A stretch of DNA of 64,000 nt, taken from NCBI GenBank assembly GCA_942493075.1, contig OW818681.1, positions 3,224,001 to 3,288,000 of the forward strand. Direction: 5' to 3'. This DNA is from JBBQYD01 sp942493075 (lineage in GTDB: Bacteria; Verrucomicrobiota; Verrucomicrobiia; Limisphaerales; UBA8199). Position 1 is the stretch's first letter. Each line of letters opens with the position of its first letter. The notes under the pieces were generated by a model, which saw only the letters and a program-made list of their open reading frames with translations, had not been told where the DNA came from and made no database searches. The position numbers and the translations under genes were made by a program. This document shows, piece after piece, positions 29,801 through 35,800 of this stretch.

Positions 29801-32800
29801 CAGTTTGGCCCCGGTGGTAGCAATCAGATCGAGCCGCGTGTCCCCGTTTACATCTCCCACTGCCACGTAACGTGTGTTGCCACCCATGGCGTATGACGTA
29901 GCAGCCTGGTACGTCCCGTCGGTGTTCCCCAGCAAAACACTCAGGCTGTTGCCGGAATAGTTGGCAACAACCAGATCCTTGCGGCCATCCTTGTTGAAGT
30001 CGCCCTGGTTCACCGTCTGAGGGGCGCTTCCAACCGTATAGCTCACCGAGTTGCTGAATGTGCCATTCCCAGCCCCATGGAGCACAAAAAACGTGCTGGC
30101 GTTGTAGTTCGGAATCGCCAAATCGATCTTGTTGTCACCGTTCAGATCGGCAGCTAGCAGATTAAATGGTCTGGAGAAACCGGTCAGATTGGTCACCGGG
30201 ACAAACATTCCGCCGCCCAACCCACGCCAGATTGCCACGTTGTCGCCATAATAATGTGAGACCGCAAGGTCCGGAACCGTGTCCGCGTCAAAATCGGCCA
30301 GCACCGTGCTGATTGGCCCATCTCCTGTAGCCAGGTTCGTAAGAACGGTAAAGCCTCCACTGCCATTCCCCAAGTAAATCCCCACAGTGTCAGAACTGAT
30401 ATTGGCGACAATCAAGTCCTGATGGGCATCTCCATTCAGGCTCGCGGGAATAATATGGTGTGGATTACTTCCCGTGGTAATGCTGCCCTGTCCGGAGAAT
30501 GACCCGTCAAACCCTCCCTGTATGGCGCTCAGTGGTGTTGTTGAGCTGTTTCCGGCCAGTTCCCGGCTCTCTGTAACAAATCCAGAGACGGGGGCATTTG
30601 TGAAATAGTAGTTCGCCTCCGCCGCGAGTGGGTTCCCAAAACGATCCCGCAGGGCGGTGGTTGCTTTGAACCGATAGACCCCTTCCTGCAAGGGCCCATC
30701 CAGGATCTGGAAATTCGCGGTCAGACCGATCGAATAATCCGTATTCTGAATGCGATACTTGATATCATCCGCCGTATCAAAAACCTTATCTGTTCCCGCA
30801 GCACGCAGATCAAAAGCGTTATAGGCATCGGTTGGGTACGGATCCAGAAGGTTCACCAGACCATCATTGTCCGTGTCCGTTGTGGAGCTGATTTCCACGA
30901 TACCCCGATAATTGCTCCAAGGTGAGACGTCGTCCCATCCGGAGTTGCCGTTGTTAACCAGGCGCACGGCTGATTGGTTGCCGCTGGAGTTGTCCGGTTG
31001 GCTCCCGCTCCAGGAGTAATAGCCCAACGGTTCACCGTTTACCCACTGGAGATTCTCCCGGTATCCCGGGCTGTTTAATCCGATCCACAAGCTCTCGGAA
31101 CTGGCAAAGGCGGTATAGACAAAGCTCTGTTCCGCAGCACTGCTGATTGTCACGAGACTTCCACCCAGATTTGTCGCCGCCGCCTGGGCCAGCCACCAAT
31201 ACTGCGCGCTATCTGTCAGGACGTAGGAGCTGTTTCCCAGCCGCTGGACATTGCGCGAAAGCTTTTGAAACCCGGGCTCCATCTCGTCGTTAAAGGTCAT
31301 GCTGAACGAGTTGACCATGTTGGAAAACACGGTCCCGTTTTGCGGCAAGCTCACTGAGACAATTTGCGGCGCCACCGTGTCGCTGATTTCCACATCCAGG
31401 ATGTACTGTGCGGCGATGCTTGCGGGCATCGCGTTGGAAGGCGCCAACTGCGTCCAGGTTGCACCGGCGAAAGTTGCAGTTCGATGCGCCGGGCTCAGAT
31501 CCGCAGCCACAGTTCCAAACCCCTCATCAAAGGCCCAGTATCCTATCAAGTCCGGTTCCGCACCTGTCAGGCTCCCAGTCATCTGCGCGACGACTTCGGG
31601 TGGGTTCAATGCACGACCCCAAATCCGTAGATCGTCAAGCATGCCGTTCCAATTGCGTCCGCCTGATCCCCAGCGGCCGATGCGCAAGAACTGTGCGCCG
31701 TTATAGTTGATCTGGCCTGTCCCCGCCGCGGTGCCTATCAGTGTCCCATTGATATAGACGCGAGAGATGTTGGTGGAGTCGCGCGTGATCGTCACGTGCT
31801 GCCACGTCTCTGGCACCAGGTTGAACAGGACGTCCGGGCTCCCGTCAGCGTCGCCCCAGGTGTATTGATTGACCGTTGAACTGTTTTGTTGGATCACCCA
31901 GTTGATGCCGCCCTGGTGGTGATTATCCATGATATCAGCGTATTGCGACTGGGATGCTGCGGGATTTACCCAAAACGATATCGTAAACACCTGGTAATTG
32001 AACCACGAACCCAGATCAACAGAGTCACTGTCGTCACGAAGATTCAACACAGGCTCGGACGCGCCCTGATACCCGCCGCTGCCAGCCGTAACCTGGACGT
32101 AATAAAAACCATCCTGTCCAGATGGAACTGTAAAAGCAAAGTTACCAACACCAGCGGCGCTGTTGGTCATCCAGGTGCCGGATGATTTGTTCGTGGATCT
32201 GTAGATTGACAGGATTTGCGCCAGACCACTGCTGGCAGGCTCGCGATTGGTCAAACGTATCGTATCGCCTCCCTGCAAATATCCCAGGAGATGGTAATCG
32301 ACGCTATCGTTTCCGGTGATAGCTCCGGCCAGCGTACCACGCAGTTGATTGCCAGTTCTCTTGAAAGCGACCTGGTCAGCGGCCGAAATGCTATTGTTAT
32401 CCTCGCTTTCAAAGGCCAAAGGAGGTCGCGACAGACTAATGCGCAAGCGGTACTCGCCTTGATAGTCGTTATTCGCATTGACCTCCACCAGGTAACTGCC
32501 GGTGAAAGGCAAGTTCACAATCCCGCTCTGACCGTACCCCGATCCATCGCCATACCATGTTGCATAGACACTCCCATCCAGTTCCAGGATGCGATACCGC
32601 AGCGAACTCGAACCAGGCGCTCCCGGGTTCTCTGTTGCCACGACAACCTGATCTCCAGCAGTGGCATCAAAGCGGAAGTAATCCGTGTCATCAGAATTAC
32701 CACGGCGGCCTCGGGCCAGCAGAGTGCGCAGTCCGCTCCCGGGAGGTTCCTCAGAAATTAGCGCCGCTGGTAATCCAGCCCAGACTTCAAACGCATTTCC

Positions 32801-35800
32801 GTTATGAATTGTGACCGCGACATCCTGACGCCCATCGTTGTTGAAATCTCCGGCTGCAATGCCAATTGGGTTGCTACTGCGATCATAGCCGTAGAGAGTC
32901 CCCAGGTTCCCACTGCCATCGTTAATCAGCACACCGATGTCGTTGTTGCCATAGCCTGGAACGACCACATCCATGGCGCCGTCGTTGTTCAAATCCACCA
33001 CAGCGCATTCATACATGTCTGTGCAAGCCGTATAGTAACTCTTGCGCGACTGAAAGGTGGCATTCCCGTTGCCAGTCAGAACCGAGACGGTATTGTCACC
33101 ATACTGGGCAACAACCAAATCCGTCTTGTTATCCTTGTTCATGTCCTGCGCGATGACAAACCGAGGATTGGGCCCGCAAGGAGTGTTTGTTGCCAGAACA
33201 AATGTTCCACTCCCCTGATTGGTGAACACACTGATGGTGGCACCGCTATAATTGGCCACCGCCAAGTCGATCTTGCTGTCCCCGTTGAAATCCCCTGCTG
33301 CGACACAGTGCGGACCCGAACCCGCCGCGTAGTTGCTGCGGGTTTGAAACGTTCCGTCCCCGTTGCCGAGAAGGACGCTCATGTTTCCTGCCCCATAGTT
33401 CGGCACCGCCAAATCCGCCTTGCCGTCACCGTTCAAGTCGGCAGAGCGAATGTAGTATGGATTCGAGAAGCCCGTCATGTTCGTCTGCAAAACGAAACTG
33501 TTACCCGACCGCAGGTAAATACCGACCGTGTTGGCGTAGTAATGCGCAACAGCGATGTCGTCAAGCCCATCGCCGTTAAAATCCCTCACAGCTAGGCCAC
33601 TCGGGGCGTCGCCAGTTGGGAAATTCGTCAAGCTGGAGAACTGTCCTAGGCTGTTGTTGGTGTAAATGCTGATGCTATCGCTGCTCCAATTGGCGACAAC
33701 CACGTCGAGATTGGTATCAGAATTGAAACGCCCTGCAGCGATGTTCTGAGGATTGCTCCCCGTGGGGGTCGAACTGATCCATCCAAGCGCACCAGTCCCG
33801 TTGGTACTGGCACTGGTACCGAGACGCGTGGCGGTGCCCCCGCTGTAGTTGTCGCGTGACTCAACGACATAGCCAGGCACGTTGTCCACGCGGAAATTGC
33901 GCGTAAACGCAGGGGACATGGTATTGCCGGCCCGATCCTGCAGGTTGCGTACTGTAAGGCGCGCTTTGCCGGGTTGCACCGGACCATCGACAACCAAATA
34001 GGAAGCGGCCAGGCCGATCGTGTAGCCCGTGGTAACAACACGATATGGAATATCGTCCGCTGTGCCAAAGGCATCATCGGAACCTGCTGATCGAAGCTCG
34101 TAGTTGGCTGAGTTGCTAACGCTCAAGGCGGCCAGGTCTTCCGAAAAGCTCAGGTTGAAACGATCAAGCACCTCGCTTGTAGCTCCGTTTTCCGCCGGCA
34201 AAGTTGTGCCGCTGACCGTTGGTAGCACGCCATCGCTTATGACGAAATTGAGCAGATACTGGGCTCGCAAATCGCGATTGCTGCTTTGCACCCTCACATA
34301 GTGCACTCCGTCACCTGTAACCGTATAGCTGAGGTTGCCTGTCAGGTTGGAGGACGTAGTCTGAGTCGCCCCTGCTGCATAAACCGTGAGCACCGGGTGG
34401 CTGGCCGAAAAGGTCGAACCCGTCGGATAGAGGGCAGTCACATTGATGAGGTTTCCAACGTTGAGCGTGCCAATCTTGAAGTAATCGCCAGTGGCATCGG
34501 CGGCTGGCAACGAACCCGCTATGCGGCCCTGCGATAAACCTGAGCTAAACGCAAGATTGATCTGGTTCGCAGCGGCCTGCGTTCCATTATCCTCCTGCTC
34601 CAGTTGAATGCCGCGGGATTGATCGAGCCGCACCTGGTATCGCGAATTGTTGTGCGTGCTCCAGATCCTCAAGTAGTATGTTCCCGGGGTGCTGATCACC
34701 AGGTTCTGGATTTGAGCGATCCCCTCGTAGCTGCCTCCGACCGTCTCCACATTGCTGCCGGACGCGTTCTGAATGTAGAGTTGCGGATAGTTATCCAGCA
34801 ACTCGGCTTCAACTCTGACAGTGATCCGGTCCCCCGCCTCGGCTTCAAACCGCCAATAGTCTATATCACTCGTACTGCTAAAACTGCCGAGTCCGTAGCC
34901 GGTGAAGAAGCCGCTTGGAATCGGAGATTCGCCTATGGGCAATTGCGTAGCGGTGGCCAGGGAATCGTTGTTAAGAGTCTCAATGATACCCAGCACAGGC
35001 TGCCTGATTACGAAATCTCGTGTGAACACTGGCACACTCACACCGTTGGTGCCCTGCAGCCCAGCCAAAGTGGCGAAACGGTACCTGCCAGGAGTCAGTG
35101 CACCCGCAGTCAAATTGAACCGCACGGAGCGGCCTCCTGCGCCAGGCAGAGAGGGCACAAAGGCAAAGCTCACGTCGTCTGCATTGCCCAAAACGCCATC
35201 CACACCGGCAGCCTTGAGAGTGTAATTCGCAGCATTTGTGGCCGTGGAGGTTAACAATGGCCAGTTGGCGGAAATGAGGAATGAATCCAGCATCACGCTG
35301 TTCGTGCTATTCTGCTCTGGCAATGTGGTTGAACGGACGACTGTCCCGGTGATGCTGGCAGCCGTAACCACCGAAACGTTGTCAATGCCCCACGATTCGT
35401 CCGTGATATCGCCGTCAACTCCGCTTCCCACAAACGAGATCTGGGTGGTGGCATTCGAAGCAGTAAACGTTACTTCAATGTTGCGGTAGATCGCGTCCAC
35501 ATGGGACGGTCCGAAACCAAAATGAGCGCGGCCTTCGTCCGGCCCTTGCGGGAAGGATTGTGCCGAACTGGGCGGTTCTCCATTGTAGTTACTAAAGGTA
35601 TACGAAAGCGCATTCTGACCATTGATGCGCACAAGGAACGTGTCGTTCTGCCCATTCCCATCCCAGGAATCCAACGCGTAGAAATCGAACCCCACGGTGT
35701 AGCTCTGACCGGGAACCAGATTCGTGAGTGTCAGGGTCTGCGGGGTGTTATTAAAACGTCCCGAGAAAGCGCTGAATCCAAAAGGCTGAGCAGTGTTAAC

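Noticed and set aside
26640..33770. Regularly spaced similar DNA segments that could suggest a CRISPR array
   Set aside because: They are coding VCBS repeats of about 140 bp per unit in an open frame, not short identical repeats with unique spacers.
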